Of a stretch of 64,000 bases of DNA, positions 33,054-42,299 are shown in pieces. A program made the translations under genes and the position numbers. How positions within the stretch are numbered: the first letter of the stretch is position 1; every line of letters starts with the position of its first letter. The notes under the pieces are model-generated. The model had not been told where the DNA came from and searched no databases. It was given only the letters and a program-made list of their open reading frames with translations. Source of the stretch: an uncultured Lachnoclostridium sp. (GTDB taxonomy: Bacteria > Bacillota > Clostridia > Lachnospirales > Lachnospiraceae); contig CALWLW010000003.1 in assembly GCA_944381625.1 (NCBI GenBank), positions 124,001 to 188,000 of the forward strand, written 5' to 3'.

Positions 33054-34397
33054 ATGATTTTTAGCAGTTTAGAGTTTATTTTCCGGTTTCTTCCAGTATT
33101 TCTGGCGGTCTATTTTGCTGTGCCGCGCAGTTGGAAAAACTGGGTGCTGCTGGGCGGAAGCCTGTATTTTTATATTCACGGGACGCTGGGGCATCCTTTT
33201 TATACGGTACTGCTTCTGCTCGCCGCCGCGGCAGCCTATGGGTGCGGCCGGGGGATGGAAAAGAGCCGGAGCGGGACGGGAAAAAAGCTGTGGCTTTTCC
33301 TGGGCCTGGGGTACAGCCTGGGCCTGCTGGCCGTCTTTAAATGCCGGGATCTGCTGCCCCTGGGCATCAGCTTTTATACCTTCCAGGTGTGTTCGTACCT
33401 GATGGATGTGTACCGGGGGACGGTACCGGCGGAGCATTCCCCGTTCCGGATGGGCACCTATGTGTGCATGTTTCCCCAGCTCCTGTCCGGACCGCTGGTC
33501 CGGTACGGAGCGGTGCTGGAGGAACTTGGGAACCGGGAGCATACGGCAGAGCATGTGGAAGAAGGACTGCGTACGTTTACGGTGGGGCTGGGCATGAAGG
33601 TTCTGATCGCGAACCAGGTGGGAAACCTGTGGAGGCAGACCTGGGCCATCGGTTTTGAAAGCATCTCCACACCCATGGCCTGGCTGGGGCTTCTGGCCTA
33701 TGCCCTGCAGATTTATTTTGACTTTTTCGGCTATTCCCTGATGGCCTCCGGTCTGGGCAGGATCATGGGATTCCATTTCCCGGACAATTTCCGCAGCCCT
33801 TATCTGTCGGTATCCATGACGGAGTTCTGGCGGCGGTGGCATATGACGCTGGGAGCCTGGTTCCGGGATTATGTGTACATCCCCCTGGGCGGGAGCCGGG
33901 GAGGCATGGGCAGGACCCTGCGCAACCTGCTGGCGGTGTGGCTGCTTACCGCCTTCTGGCATGGCGCGGGCTGGAACTTTATGCTGTGGGGAATCCTGAT
34001 GTTCGCGCTGATTGCGGTGGAAAAGCTGGGGCTGATGAAAATTCTGGAAAAATACCGGCCTGCGGGGCATCTGTACGCGGTGTTCTGGATCCTTATGGGC
34101 TGGCTGGTATTTGCGGTGGAGGATATGGGTATGCTGAAGATCTATCTGCAGCGCCTGTTCCCGTTCCTGGGAGGCACGCCGGCGGCGGTCTTCGAGGGGG
34201 ATTACCTGAAATACGGCAGGATCTACGGGCCGTCCCTGATCCTGGGACTTTTGTGTGCGGGCGGCCTTCCCCTGAAGCTTGCCTGCGGAAGAAAGTACAG
34301 AATCCTGACGGCGGCAGTGCTGCTGGCGGTCTTCTGGGCCAGCGCGTACGGTATCTGGAAGGGTATGGACGACCCATTTCTGTATTTTAGTTTTTAG
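33054..34397 (+). CDS. MBOAT family O-acyltransferase (AlgI/DltB-like)
   Basis: 447-aa polytopic membrane protein with about ten hydrophobic segments. The conserved block WHMTLGAWFRDYVYIPLGG is at 262-280 and the catalytic His303 is in AFWHGAGWNF. AlgI/DltB/PatA-like enzymes move acyl groups across the membrane to extracellular polysaccharide or teichoic acid. No dltA or dltC is adjacent, so alanylation is unlikely; acetylation of an envelope glycan together with the next gene is more likely. Confidence 0.9.
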   Translation: MIFSSLEFIFRFLPVFLAVYFAVPRSWKNWVLLGGSLYFYIHGTLGHPFYTVLLLLAAAAAYGCGRGMEKSRSGTGKKLWLFLGLGYSLGLLAVFKCRDLLPLGISFYTFQVCSYLMDVYRGTVPAEHSPFRMGTYVCMFPQLLSGPLVRYGAVLEELGNREHTAEHVEEGLRTFTVGLGMKVLIANQVGNLWRQTWAIGFESISTPMAWLGLLAYALQIYFDFFGYSLMASGLGRIMGFHFPDNFRSPYLSVSMTEFWRRWHMTLGAWFRDYVYIPLGGSRGGMGRTLRNLLAVWLLTAFWHGAGWNFMLWGILMFALIAVEKLGLMKILEKYRPAGHLYAVFWILMGWLVFAVEDMGMLKIYLQRLFPFLGGTPAAVFEGDYLKYGRIYGPSLILGLLCAGGLPLKLACGRKYRILTAAVLLAVFWASAYGIWKGMDDPFLYFSF

Positions 34398-34417
34398 AGA
34401 GATCAGAGGTGCGGAGA

Positions 34418-35239
34418 ATGAAATATCCGTTTTTATCTATGCTGGGGCTGAGCCTGTGCGCCGCTTTTGTATTCGCGCCAGCGCGCCGGGCGTTTTTTGA
34501 AGGCAGGCCGGCGCAGGAAGCTTTTGCGCAGTCCGGAATCGCCGGAAGCCCGGATGCCGGTTCGGAACCGGCGCCCCTGCCGGGAACTGCTGGAGGAGCA
34601 AGCGCGGCGCCTTTACCGGAGCCTGATGGCGGAACGGGCGCGACGCCGGAGGTTCCGGAGCCGCCGGTGACGCGGGACAATTATTTTGACCGGGCCCTGT
34701 TCATTGGCGACTCCCGGACGGCGGGACTCTTTGAATATGCGGACATGGGCGGAGCGGACGCTTTCGCGGATTCCGGCATGAATCTGTACAAGGTGTTCCA
34801 GGTGCGCCTGCAGGTGGGCGATCTGGGAGAACTGACCCTGGAGGAACTGCTGATGGAGCGCCAGTACGGCAGGATCTATCTGATGCTGGGGATCAACGAG
34901 CTGGGCTACAACCAGGAGCGCACAGCGGAAAAGTACCGGGAGCTGGTGGGATATCTGAGGCAGGCTCAGCCGGAAGCGGAGCTGATCCTGGAGACCAACA
35001 TGCACGTGTCCAGGAAAAAGTCAGATGGGGACGCCATCTACAATAACCGGAATATCGACGCTTTTAATGACTGTATCCGGGCCGTCGCCCTGGAGGAAGG
35101 ACTGACGTGCATCGACGTCAATGAGCGTTTCGACGATGGGGAAGGAAATCTGGCGGAGGAATACACCAGCGACGACGCCCATCTGCTGGGGAAATACTAT
35201 GCCGACTGGGCGGACTGGATTTATGAGAACAGGAAGTAA
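34418..35239 (+). CDS. Secreted SGNH/GDSL-type hydrolase
   Basis: 273-aa exported protein. An N-terminal hydrophobic segment (residues 4-20) is followed by a Pro/Gly/Ala-rich linker (about 40-85) and an SGNH domain: GDSR with Ser99, GINELGYN (block III Asn) and a DAHLL motif with Asp/His near the C-terminus. Start ATG 34418 with AGAGG upstream. Pairing with an MBOAT protein is the usual arrangement for extracellular O-acetylation, where the SGNH protein is the transferase. Confidence 0.85.
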   Translation: MKYPFLSMLGLSLCAAFVFAPARRAFFEGRPAQEAFAQSGIAGSPDAGSEPAPLPGTAGGASAAPLPEPDGGTGATPEVPEPPVTRDNYFDRALFIGDSRTAGLFEYADMGGADAFADSGMNLYKVFQVRLQVGDLGELTLEELLMERQYGRIYLMLGINELGYNQERTAEKYRELVGYLRQAQPEAELILETNMHVSRKKSDGDAIYNNRNIDAFNDCIRAVALEEGLTCIDVNERFDDGEGNLAEEYTSDDAHLLGKYYADWADWIYENRK

Positions 35240-35306
35240 GATTGCTTTGTAGATGAAAGTTGCGACGCATACGTCGTAAGTTTCAGGTCAAATACAAAAT
35301 AAACAA

Positions 35307-35341
35307 CGCCCCACTCCATCCTGAAACGGATGGGTGGGGCG
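35307..35341 (-). terminator. Terminator of the secreted repeat gene
   Basis: Stem CGCCCCACTCCATCC with GGATGGGTGGGGCG around a 6-base loop; on the minus strand it is followed by TTGTTTATTTT. A second imperfect hairpin, TGAAAGTTGCGACG with CGTCGTAAGTTTCA (35254-35285), lies on the SGNH side. Confidence 0.75.
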
Positions 35342-35404
35342 CCGTCATGGAAAGTCCGGCAGTTTTTCTCTGGCGGGAACTCTCTGTTTCCTGAATGTCT
35401 GTTT

Positions 35405-35899
35405 TTAGAAGGAGGTCTGAATCTCCGTGCAGGGTTCTGCTCCGTAGAACGGGAGACGTCCTTCACTGTACCCATAAGCAAAATAATGGTTCAGCAGAGC
35501 CGTGGGGTCTTCGCCGATCAACTCCGCCACATCGGCGTAGGTGTTATAATAGTATACCGGGTCCATCTTGGGCAGATCGCTCTGGGCGTTGTCTGGGTCA
35601 GAAGGTGGTACGGTCATAAGGAACGCGGTGCGGTCTTCTTCCGTATCCACGATCCCTGCGGCGTCCCGCCATTCCGCCTGCATATTCGGGAAGCGTCCTT
35701 CAGCCATCCCGTAGGACTGATAATGATTGAACAGCGCCTGCGGGTCGAACCCGGTCACGTTAGACACGTCCGGATATTTCTGAAAATAGTAGTGAGGGTC
35801 GAACGCAGTCTTCGCACTTGCGGGAAGTACGGCGAACGCGGAAGACAGGAATACGGCGCTCAAAGTACACAGCAGTATCTTGGATTTCTTGAATTTCAT
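35405..35899 (-). CDS. Secreted protein with two YY-xxx-PDV / HYxxYG-xEGR repeats
   Basis: 164-aa exported protein with a clear signal peptide (residues 1-29, ending PASA). Two repeats of about 39 residues lie at 33-71 and 112-150; each runs DPxYY, Y-x-DV, a variable segment, DPxALxNHY, then YG-x-x-EGR-x-P. Such repeats are known from cell-surface proteins of Clostridia but the function is unknown to me. Start ATG 35899 is used because GGAGGTGAACACG precedes it; an in-frame GTG at 35908 lies inside that site. Confidence 0.75.
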   Translation of the reverse strand: MKFKKSKILLCTLSAVFLSSAFAVLPASAKTAFDPHYYFQKYPDVSNVTGFDPQALFNHYQSYGMAEGRFPNMQAEWRDAAGIVDTEEDRTAFLMTVPPSDPDNAQSDLPKMDPVYYYNTYADVAELIGEDPTALLNHYFAYGYSEGRLPFYGAEPCTEIQTSF

Positions 35900-35942
35900 C
35901 GTGTTCACCTCCGTGTGAGTATATGTTTTTGCTACTGATTAC

Positions 35943-35971
35943 AGAATACCATTGAAAGAGGAATTTTTCAA
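35943..35971 (-). promoter_or_regulatory. Promoter of the secreted repeat gene
   Basis: Minus strand: -35 TTGAAA (35966-35971), 17 bases, -10 TATTCT (35943-35948). Confidence 0.5.
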
Positions 35972-36057
35972 CCAATAACCGCGGGATCCTGCGAAAGCTG
36001 AGCGCCCATCCGGACAAAAACACGGCCGCGGCCGGGATGAAATGCGCTTTTTTTATG

Positions 36058-36086
36058 AAGACAGGACGCCGGCGCCCTGGTATAAT
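36058..36086 (+). promoter_or_regulatory. Promoter of araC-clpP operon
   Basis: Weak -35 AAGACA (36058-36063), 17 bases, perfect -10 TATAAT (36081-36086). The poor -35 suggests need for an activator. Confidence 0.5.
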
Positions 36087-36109
36087 GGGCGGGAAAGAGA
36101 GGCGATGGC

Positions 36110-36457
36110 ATGGAACGGAGAAAAGATACCGTGAAACGGGTTATGGATTACGTGGAAATGAATCTGGAAAATGAGATTGACCTTGACTGTATTGCACGGG
36201 ATGCGGGGTATTCTAAATTTCATTTAAACAGGATTTTTTCCGAGGAGACAGGATGTACGATTCATAAATACCTGCAGGCGCGAAGACTTGCGTCGGCGGC
36301 TGAAAAGCTGGCAGGGACGGATCAGCCCATCGCGCAGATTGCCCATGAGGCGGGCTACAGTTCTCAGCAGGCATTTTCCCTGGCGTTTAAACAGGCGTAC
36401 TCCTGCTCGCCGGGGATATACAGAAATGCCGGCAAGATCAGGGGGATGGCGGCATGA
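36110..36457 (+). CDS. AraC-type helix-turn-helix regulator, DNA-binding domain only
   Basis: 115-aa protein made only of the AraC/XylS double helix-turn-helix domain (first [22 protein letters not shown], second [21 protein letters not shown]). There is no ligand-binding domain, as in SoxS/MarA-type regulators. Its stop overlaps the clpP start by 4 bases, so the regulator and protease are translationally linked. It may activate its own weak promoter, but that is inference. Confidence 0.85.
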   Translation: MERRKDTVKRVMDYVEMNLENEIDLDCIARDAGYSKFHLNRIFSEETGCTIHKYLQARRLASAAEKLAGTDQPIAQIAHEAGYSSQQAFSLAFKQAYSCSPGIYRNAGKIRGMAA

Positions 36458-37053
36458 TGACAGTTCCCTATGTAATCGAGCAGACCAGCCGGGGTGAGAG
36501 GAGCAGCGACATCTTTTCCAGGCTTTTGTCGGATCGTATAATTTTTCTGGGAGAAGAGGTGAGCGACACGTCGGCAGGGCTTGTTGTGGCGCAGCTGCTT
36601 TTCCTGGAGGCCATGGATCCAGGCAAAGATATTTGGCTGTACATCAACAGTCCGGGCGGCTCAGTGTCCGCCGGATTTGCCATCTACGATACCATGCAGT
36701 ATATAAAATGTGATGTGGCGACTATCTGTATGGGTCTTGCCGCCAGCTTCGGGGCGTTTTTGCTGGCCGGAGGCGCGCGGGGGAAACGGATGGCTCTGCC
36801 CAACGCGGAGATCATGATTCATCAGCCGGCTGTACACGGCGGAGGAATCCAGGGGCAGGCCAGCGATATAGATATTCTGTCCGGGCATATCCAGAAAAAT
36901 AAACAGAGGCTGAACCGGATTCTGGCTGAGAACACGGGACATACCATAGAAGAGATAGAAAGGGATACGGACAGGGATCACTACATGAGCGCCGAAGAAG
37001 CGCTGGAATATGGTCTCATTGACGTGATTGTGGATCGGAGACAAGGACGATAG
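36454..37053 (+). CDS. ATP-dependent Clp protease proteolytic subunit, accessory paralogue
   Basis: 199-aa serine peptidase of the ClpP family. Catalytic Ser98 lies in GLAASFGAF and His123 in MIHQP; the oxyanion motif SPGGSVSAG is intact. The Phe after Ser (usual GMAASMGAF) is a variation. Not linked to clpX or tig as the housekeeping clpP usually is, so it is probably an extra paralogue co-expressed with the small AraC regulator. Needs a Clp ATPase partner encoded elsewhere. ATGATG start overlaps the araC stop. Confidence 0.88.
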   Translation: MMTVPYVIEQTSRGERSSDIFSRLLSDRIIFLGEEVSDTSAGLVVAQLLFLEAMDPGKDIWLYINSPGGSVSAGFAIYDTMQYIKCDVATICMGLAASFGAFLLAGGARGKRMALPNAEIMIHQPAVHGGGIQGQASDIDILSGHIQKNKQRLNRILAENTGHTIEEIERDTDRDHYMSAEEALEYGLIDVIVDRRQGR

Positions 37054-37094
37054 GCAGGGGACGCCGTACGGGTTTTCAGTACGGCGCCCCTGCC
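37053..37094. terminator. Strong bidirectional terminator between clpP and SDR gene
   Basis: GGCAGGGG plus CGCCGTAC pair with GTACGGCG plus CCCCTGCC, with one bulged base, followed by GTTTTATT. It nearly touches the SDR stop codon. Confidence 0.85.
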
Positions 37095-37097
37095 GTT

Positions 37098-37826
37098 TTA
37101 TTCTTCTGAAGCACAGGCGGGAGTCTGTTCCAGCCGCCATCCATAGTCGTCGTGATAAATCATCTGGCGGGTCATGCCTCCGTCGATGCAGATGTTTTCT
37201 CCGGTTATGAAACCCGCTTTGTCGGAACAGAGGTACAGAACCATATTGGCGATATCCAGAGGATTGCCCACCCGTCCCGCAGGGTGCTGCCTGGCGTCCG
37301 GGCCGGTGTAGGTCGTACAGGCAGTGTCGATCCAGCCTGGCGAGATGGAATTTACCCGGACTTTTCCAGCCAGGCTTACGGCCAACGCGTGCGTCAGGGC
37401 GGCGATACCTCCTTTAGCGGCGGTATAGCTCTCCGTCTGGGGCTGGCTCATACGGTCGCGGGAGGAAGAGATGTTGACGATGGCCGCTCCCGGCGCAAAG
37501 TACGGAAGCAACAGCTTCGTGAGGTAGAACGGCGCGCTCACGCCCACCCGCAAAGCATAGTTAAATTCTTCGTAACTGCATTCGCCAATCCCTTTCATGA
37601 GGGGAAGCGCGTTGTTGACGAGGAAATCCACATGCTGACAGTCCGAGGCCACCTTTTCCGTAAACCGGCGCAGGACGGCCTCCACCGCCAGATCCCCGGT
37701 AAAATATTCATTTGGTTGTTTGTCGATGATACAGACGGTTGCGCCGTTTTTTCGGAATTCATCGGCGATACAGCGCCCGATGCCCTGCGCGCCGCCTGTG
37801 ACGACGGCCACTTTATTCTGAAACAT
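37098..37826 (-). CDS. Short-chain dehydrogenase/reductase
   Basis: 242-aa NAD(P)-dependent oxidoreductase. The cofactor motif TGGAQGIG is at 10-17, NNA at 71-73, and the catalytic Tyr134 and Lys138 (YTAAK) with Ser near 121. Asp35 in IIDK favours NAD(H). Start ATG 37826 follows AAAGGAGCC. The C-terminal 20 residues extend beyond the usual end. Substrate unknown. Confidence 0.88.
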   Translation of the reverse strand: MFQNKVAVVTGGAQGIGRCIADEFRKNGATVCIIDKQPNEYFTGDLAVEAVLRRFTEKVASDCQHVDFLVNNALPLMKGIGECSYEEFNYALRVGVSAPFYLTKLLLPYFAPGAAIVNISSSRDRMSQPQTESYTAAKGGIAALTHALAVSLAGKVRVNSISPGWIDTACTTYTGPDARQHPAGRVGNPLDIANMVLYLCSDKAGFITGENICIDGGMTRQMIYHDDYGWRLEQTPACASEE

Positions 37827-38029
37827 ACTGTGCGGCTCCTTTCTTTTCTTCCATTCGTTATGTTGTGATGTCATTGTGTATAGTGTTTTACAGGTCAATC
37901 ATTCCCGGCCTGCTTACGGTCATTATATCACGATTGACTGGCTGAGATGGTGTGGATTTTTTCATAAGTTTGTGCTATATTTTCCTAAAGGAACAGAGTG
38001 GCAAATGGGAAGTTGTGGAGGTAATGGAA

Positions 38030-38488
38030 ATGAAATTGAAAAATCCTATGCTGGTGGTAACAGATATAGATAAATCAGTTGAATTTTATAAAAAGATTTT
38101 TGGACTTCATGTGATTATGGATTTTGGAGCAAATAAAACTTTAACAGGCGGTCTGGCTTTGCAGACAGTCGAAACATATAAAGACTTTATCGGGAAAAGC
38201 GATATTTCTTTTGGTGGCAATAACTTTGAAATTTACTTTGAAGAAGATAATTTTGATGAATTTGCGGATAGATTGAAAGAATGTGATGTTGAATATGTCC
38301 ACCCTGTCGTAGAACATTCATGGGGACAGCGTGTTGTCCGTTTCTATGACCCGGATAAACATGTTATCGAAGTTGGCGAGAACATGAAAATAGTATGCAA
38401 GCGTTTCATAAACAGTGGAATGACACCAGAACAAGTAGCAGAACGTATGGATGTACCTGTGAAATTTGTCAACGCCTGTATGCGATAA
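38030..38488 (+). CDS. VOC family protein with C-terminal helical extension
   Basis: 152-aa vicinal oxygen chelate protein. Paired beta-alpha-beta-beta-beta units are seen with VVTDIDKSVEFYKKIFGL and RVVRFYDPDKHVIEVGE. The first metal-ligand position lacks a clear His, so catalysis is doubtful. The last 25 residues (MTPEQVAERMDVPVKFV) resemble a small helix-turn-helix. ATG 38030 lies 8 bases after GGAGG. More A/T-rich than its neighbours, suggesting separate origin. Confidence 0.75.
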   Translation: MKLKNPMLVVTDIDKSVEFYKKIFGLHVIMDFGANKTLTGGLALQTVETYKDFIGKSDISFGGNNFEIYFEEDNFDEFADRLKECDVEYVHPVVEHSWGQRVVRFYDPDKHVIEVGENMKIVCKRFINSGMTPEQVAERMDVPVKFVNACMR

Positions 38489-38614
38489 TCCTGGTTGTGC
38501 CGGGCAGATACATCCATCTAAACAACTGGACAAATGGGCCGGAGGCGCAATGCTGGCAGAACTGAGCAGACTGCTTCCGTGCGGACGCAGTGAGAAGGAA
38601 AGGTTGGACAATTT

Positions 38615-39157
38615 ATGAAAAAGGCTTTAATAGTAATCGATATGCAGAATGACTTTATAACCGGGGCGCTGGGGAACAGCCAGTGCCAGGCCATTGTGCC
38701 GAATATACAGGCGAAGATCAAGGCCGCCCGGGAAGAGGGGGCGGACATTATATTCACCATGGATACGCATGAGGAAAATTATCTGGAAACCCAGGAAGGG
38801 AAGAACCTCCCCGTACCCCACTGTATAAAAGGAACGGAAGGGTGGAAACTGATCCCCGAACTCAAAGCAGAGTCGGAACAAAACGCCAGGAAAATAGAGA
38901 AAAGGACCTTTGGGAGCGTGTTCCTGGGCCAGCACCTTAGCGTGGAAAAATACAAGGCGGCGGAATTTGTCGGTGTGTGTACGGATATCTGCGTGATCAG
39001 CAACGTCCTCACCGTGAAAGCCCTGGCACCGGAACTGGCGATCACCGTGGACGCGTCCTGCTGCGCCGGCGTGACGCCGGAGAGCCACAGGACGGCGCTG
39101 GAAGCCATGAAAGCATGCCAGATCCACGTTGTCAATGAAGGACGGGAACCTTACTGA
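38615..39157 (+). CDS. Cysteine hydrolase, isochorismatase/nicotinamidase-like
   Basis: 180-aa alpha/beta hydrolase of the isochorismatase superfamily. The triad is Asp9 (VIDMQNDF), Lys96 (IEKRTFGS) and Cys126 (VCTDICV); DTHEENY near residue 50 supplies metal ligands as in PncA. It is likely a nicotinamidase, producing nicotinate for NAD synthesis, though other amides are possible. Converges with the GNAT gene, overlapping by 7 bases. Confidence 0.88.
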   Translation: MKKALIVIDMQNDFITGALGNSQCQAIVPNIQAKIKAAREEGADIIFTMDTHEENYLETQEGKNLPVPHCIKGTEGWKLIPELKAESEQNARKIEKRTFGSVFLGQHLSVEKYKAAEFVGVCTDICVISNVLTVKALAPELAITVDASCCAGVTPESHRTALEAMKACQIHVVNEGREPY

Positions 39158-39546
39158 TCAATACCAGTGTTTACTTTTTCTATTGCATAGGACTGCAGGC
39201 TTTTCTGACAGCCGTTCTTCTCGTAAAAGCTTTCCATACCTGGTTGACTTCCAAAATATAACATGGTTGGGGTATTTCCTTTTGCCAGCCGGAGAAGTGT
39301 GCTTCCGATTCCCTGTTTTTGATATTCTGGAAGAACGAGCAGTTCTGTAATTGTTCCAAAAAAGTAACCGTCAGAAAGGATGCGAAGGCAGCCGACCAGT
39401 TTCGTATTGTCGTAGACAGTAATATTCAAAGTTTTGGTCAAAGCGGCCTGTGTTTTCGCTTCGTCATAATTTCCGGGCCATATTTTATTTGCAAATGGGA
39501 TAAATATAGAAGCATTTAGCATTTGATCATTGATTTTGTATTCCAT
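39151..39546 (-). CDS. GNAT family N-acetyltransferase
   Basis: 131-aa acetyltransferase. The acetyl-CoA binding motif A is ELLVLPEYQKQGIGSTLLRLA near residues 68-88 (Q/RxxGxG/A type). The substrate is unknown. ATG preceded by AAAGGAAACTGG. Its 3' end overlaps the nicotinamidase-like gene by 7 bases on the other strand. Confidence 0.85.
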   Translation of the reverse strand: MEYKINDQMLNASIFIPFANKIWPGNYDEAKTQAALTKTLNITVYDNTKLVGCLRILSDGYFFGTITELLVLPEYQKQGIGSTLLRLAKGNTPTMLYFGSQPGMESFYEKNGCQKSLQSYAIEKVNTGIDQ

Positions 39547-39576
39547 ATTCCAGTTTCCTTTCCTTATGGCTGATAT

Positions 39577-40293
39577 TTAAGAAATCTTTGCGAGCTCCGA
39601 GAACTGTATCCCGTCAAATGGCGCCCCATCGTGCCGGTGTCTGCGGCTCATGAGAAATTCCAAAGCCTGCCCGTCGTGGGGGAGGGGGATGGACTGCCCG
39701 TTCAACAATTGCTCTGCCCGGTCTATGTGCTGCAGGGCGGACGGGGTATTGGGCGTCTCCATTTCGCCCCAGTCTTCAATGATGACGTCGCATATACAGT
39801 TCATCAGTTCCTCCAGGGTTTCCAGAGCCTTGGGATCACCGCCTCTGCAGGAGGAGGCGGCTTCCGCCGAAAGTTCACTTGCCTGCCAGACCCAGTCTTC
39901 TATAAAGCGGGTATTTGTGACCTCCCATAAAGTCTTCAGGGTCTCTTTCCACTGGGAGAGATCCTGTCCATAAAATTTCAGGGCTTCTTCCAGACACAGG
40001 ATCAGGTAAGCGGCTCTGGCCCGTTTGCAGACGGGGAAAAATGGATGATCCTTCCAGCGGAGGTATTCCTCCCTGAGCCTGTTCTTTTTCTCTTTCTGTT
40101 CCCGCCGTTCTGCGGGGGATTTATAAAATAGAGCCCGATAGAAAAAGATACACGACGCAGCTCCTGCCAGATAGAGCAGCAGGATATGGCGGGTCAGGAA
40201 AAACAGTATGCATCCGGAGAGGGCGGCTGCCAGTATGCACAGGAGGATTCCGATGATTTTGATACGGAGTTTTTTCTTCTGATCGGGCTTCAT
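39577..40293 (-). CDS. Membrane-anchored protein of unknown function
   Basis: 238-aa protein I do not recognise. A basic N-terminus is followed by two hydrophobic segments (about residues 12-35 and 37-55) and a charged, mostly helical cytoplasmic domain rich in Trp, Glu and Arg. Start ATG 40293 is chosen for AAAGGAACGCCC upstream; a longer form from 40320 lacks a site. It lies just downstream of tRNA-Ser on the same strand. No catalytic motif seen. Confidence 0.6.
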   Translation of the reverse strand: MKPDQKKKLRIKIIGILLCILAAALSGCILFFLTRHILLLYLAGAASCIFFYRALFYKSPAERREQKEKKNRLREEYLRWKDHPFFPVCKRARAAYLILCLEEALKFYGQDLSQWKETLKTLWEVTNTRFIEDWVWQASELSAEAASSCRGGDPKALETLEELMNCICDVIIEDWGEMETPNTPSALQHIDRAEQLLNGQSIPLPHDGQALEFLMSRRHRHDGAPFDGIQFSELAKIS

Positions 40294-40397
40294 GGGCGTT
40301 CCTTTCTTATGGTTTTGCAAATGATATGGAAGGTTTGTCTTGAATTGTATTGCAAAAAAGTCCGCAGGCGGAACCGCTTACGGACTGAACTGTCTGG

Positions 40398-40485
40398 CGG
40401 AGACGGTGGGATTCGAACCCACGTGCCGGTTGCCCGACAACTTGATTTCGAGTCAAGCTCGTTATGGCCACTTCGATACGTCTCC
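40398..40485 (-). tRNA. tRNA-Ser (anticodon CGA)
   Basis: Minus strand. 7-base acceptor stem GGAGACG/CGTCTCC with discriminator G, anticodon arm CTTGA-CTCGAAA-TCAAG giving anticodon CGA (codon UCG), long variable arm typical of serine tRNA, and T-arm GTGGGTTCGAATCCCAC. CCA is not encoded. Confidence 0.95.
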
Positions 40486-40538
40486 ATCTCTCAATATCAA
40501 TGATCTGCGAACAGAACTTCTGTAGTATAACACAATTT

Positions 40539-42275
40539 TCAGATTTGTGCAATTCCCGAAATATCAGAATCGATCATCATGGAATAATTTGTGTAATAAA
40601 CCACAAATCCCGGCTTCGCGCCGCTGGGTTTTTTGACATGTTTTTTCTCCACATAGTCGATTTCCACTTTGTCCGCGCCCCGGGAGGCGGAGTAATAGGC
40701 GGCCAGGCGGGCGGCCTCTTCAAAGGTGCGGTCGGGCAGCTCTTTTCCTTCCGACTGGACGATCACATGGGAGCCGGGCACGCCCTTGGCGTGGAACCAC
40801 CAGTCGCCGCCTCTGGCAAACTGGAACGTCAGCTCGTCGTTCTGGAGGTTGTTTTTGCCCACATAGATATGGAAACCGTCGCCGGACAGGTAATGGAAGG
40901 GCCGGGAAGTGATCCTGGGGCGCTTGTTCCCGGGAGCGCGCTTGCGGATGTAGCCGGCCTCCATCAGCTCCTCCTTGATCTGTACCAGGTCCTCTTCGTG
41001 GAGGGCGATGTCCAGGGCGGTCTGGATGGATTTCAGATGCTCGATCTGTTCTGAAGTCTCCTCCAGAAGCTGGGTGACAGCCTGGAAGGTCCGTTTCATC
41101 TTTCCATATTTATCGAAATACCGGGCGGCGTTAGCCTGAACGGAGAGCTGGGGATCCAGCGGAACCGTGACCGTTTCGCCAGTATAGTAGTTTTCGGCCT
41201 GGAAGCTTTTGCTGCCCTCCGGCACCCCGTAGCCGTAGGCGTTGATCAGTTCCCCGTAGATCCGGTATTGTTCCCGCTTTTCCGTGTCTTTCAACTGCCG
41301 GGACTGCAGATCGTATTTCTTTACACTGCGCTCCAGGGCAGTCTGCACGATCCGCCGAAGATCGGTGGATTTCTGACGGATGCGGGTCAGCGTGCTCCGC
41401 TCCGCGTAATAATGTTCCAGCATGGCGGATACGGACTCGTAAGGCTCCCTGCGGTAATGTCCGTAGAGCGTCAGGGGAAGGCAGGAATATTCCACAGGAT
41501 TCTTTCCGTCATAATAGATGGCCGGTTCCCAGTCCCCGGTTCGCAGGGGCTCCAGGTATCTCTCCAGCGTGCGGTACAGATGGATCAGCTCGTCCGCCCC
41601 GCAGGAAGAGGCGGGTCGGTCGGAGTCCAGAGAGGCCCGGTGACAGATTTCCTCGGCGGCGATGGGACTCAGGCCGGTGAGGGAGGTATAAAGCGCCTTG
41701 GACAGCTTCTGTGCTCTGGCGGACAGAAGGGCGGTAAAATCCGCCTCCGTGATGGTGAGCGGGTCCGCCTTTTCCTGGGTCTCCGGGATGAAATACGGAC
41801 GTCCCGGCAGTACCTCCCGGACGGAACTCATCTGGGATGACACGTGTTTGATACTGTCCAGGATCATGTTCTGCTCATTGCAGAAAATAATGTTGCTGTG
41901 CTTGCCCATGATCTCCACGATCAGGTATTTCCTGCACCGGTCGCCCATCTCATCCAGATGCTCGATCTCAAAACGCAGGATGCGCTCCAGGGAGGGCTGG
42001 GTGATGGACAGGATGCAGCCGCCGCCCAGGTGCTTCCGAAGCAGCATGCAGAAATTGGGGGCGGTCATGGGGCTGGTCTTATTGGTTTCTGTCAGGTAGA
42101 CAAGGGGGAGGCTGGCCGATGCGCCAAGCAGGAGCCGGAAGCTGCCTTCCCGCGTCTTTACGGTCAGGAGCAGTTCGTCGGCCTCCGGCTGGGCGATCTT
42201 GGAAATGCGGCCTCCCGCCAGTTTTGTATTTAATTCGTGCGCCATACAGGACACGGTAATGCCGTCAAATGCCAT
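40539..42275 (-). CDS. rqcH: Ribosome quality control NFACT protein (RqcH/FbpA)
   Basis: 578-aa NFACT protein, which recruits tRNA-Ala to stalled 50S subunits and adds C-terminal alanine tails. The N-terminal NFACT-N domain (about 1-180) begins MAFDGITVSCMAHELN; a coiled coil spans about 290-440, and the NFACT-R domain at the C-terminus carries the ARGGDWWFHAKGVPGSHVI motif. ATG 42275 follows AAAGGAGAATCAACC. Older names are fibronectin-binding protein A or Rqc2 homologue. Confidence 0.93.
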   Translation of the reverse strand: MAFDGITVSCMAHELNTKLAGGRISKIAQPEADELLLTVKTREGSFRLLLGASASLPLVYLTETNKTSPMTAPNFCMLLRKHLGGGCILSITQPSLERILRFEIEHLDEMGDRCRKYLIVEIMGKHSNIIFCNEQNMILDSIKHVSSQMSSVREVLPGRPYFIPETQEKADPLTITEADFTALLSARAQKLSKALYTSLTGLSPIAAEEICHRASLDSDRPASSCGADELIHLYRTLERYLEPLRTGDWEPAIYYDGKNPVEYSCLPLTLYGHYRREPYESVSAMLEHYYAERSTLTRIRQKSTDLRRIVQTALERSVKKYDLQSRQLKDTEKREQYRIYGELINAYGYGVPEGSKSFQAENYYTGETVTVPLDPQLSVQANAARYFDKYGKMKRTFQAVTQLLEETSEQIEHLKSIQTALDIALHEEDLVQIKEELMEAGYIRKRAPGNKRPRITSRPFHYLSGDGFHIYVGKNNLQNDELTFQFARGGDWWFHAKGVPGSHVIVQSEGKELPDRTFEEAARLAAYYSASRGADKVEIDYVEKKHVKKPSGAKPGFVVYYTNYSMMIDSDISGIAQI

Positions 42276-42299
42276 GGTTGATTCTCCTTTACGTCCCCC

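Noticed and set aside
33054..35239. dlt operon (D-alanylation)
   Set aside because: MBOAT plus SGNH genes are present but no dltA or dltC; O-acetylation fits better.
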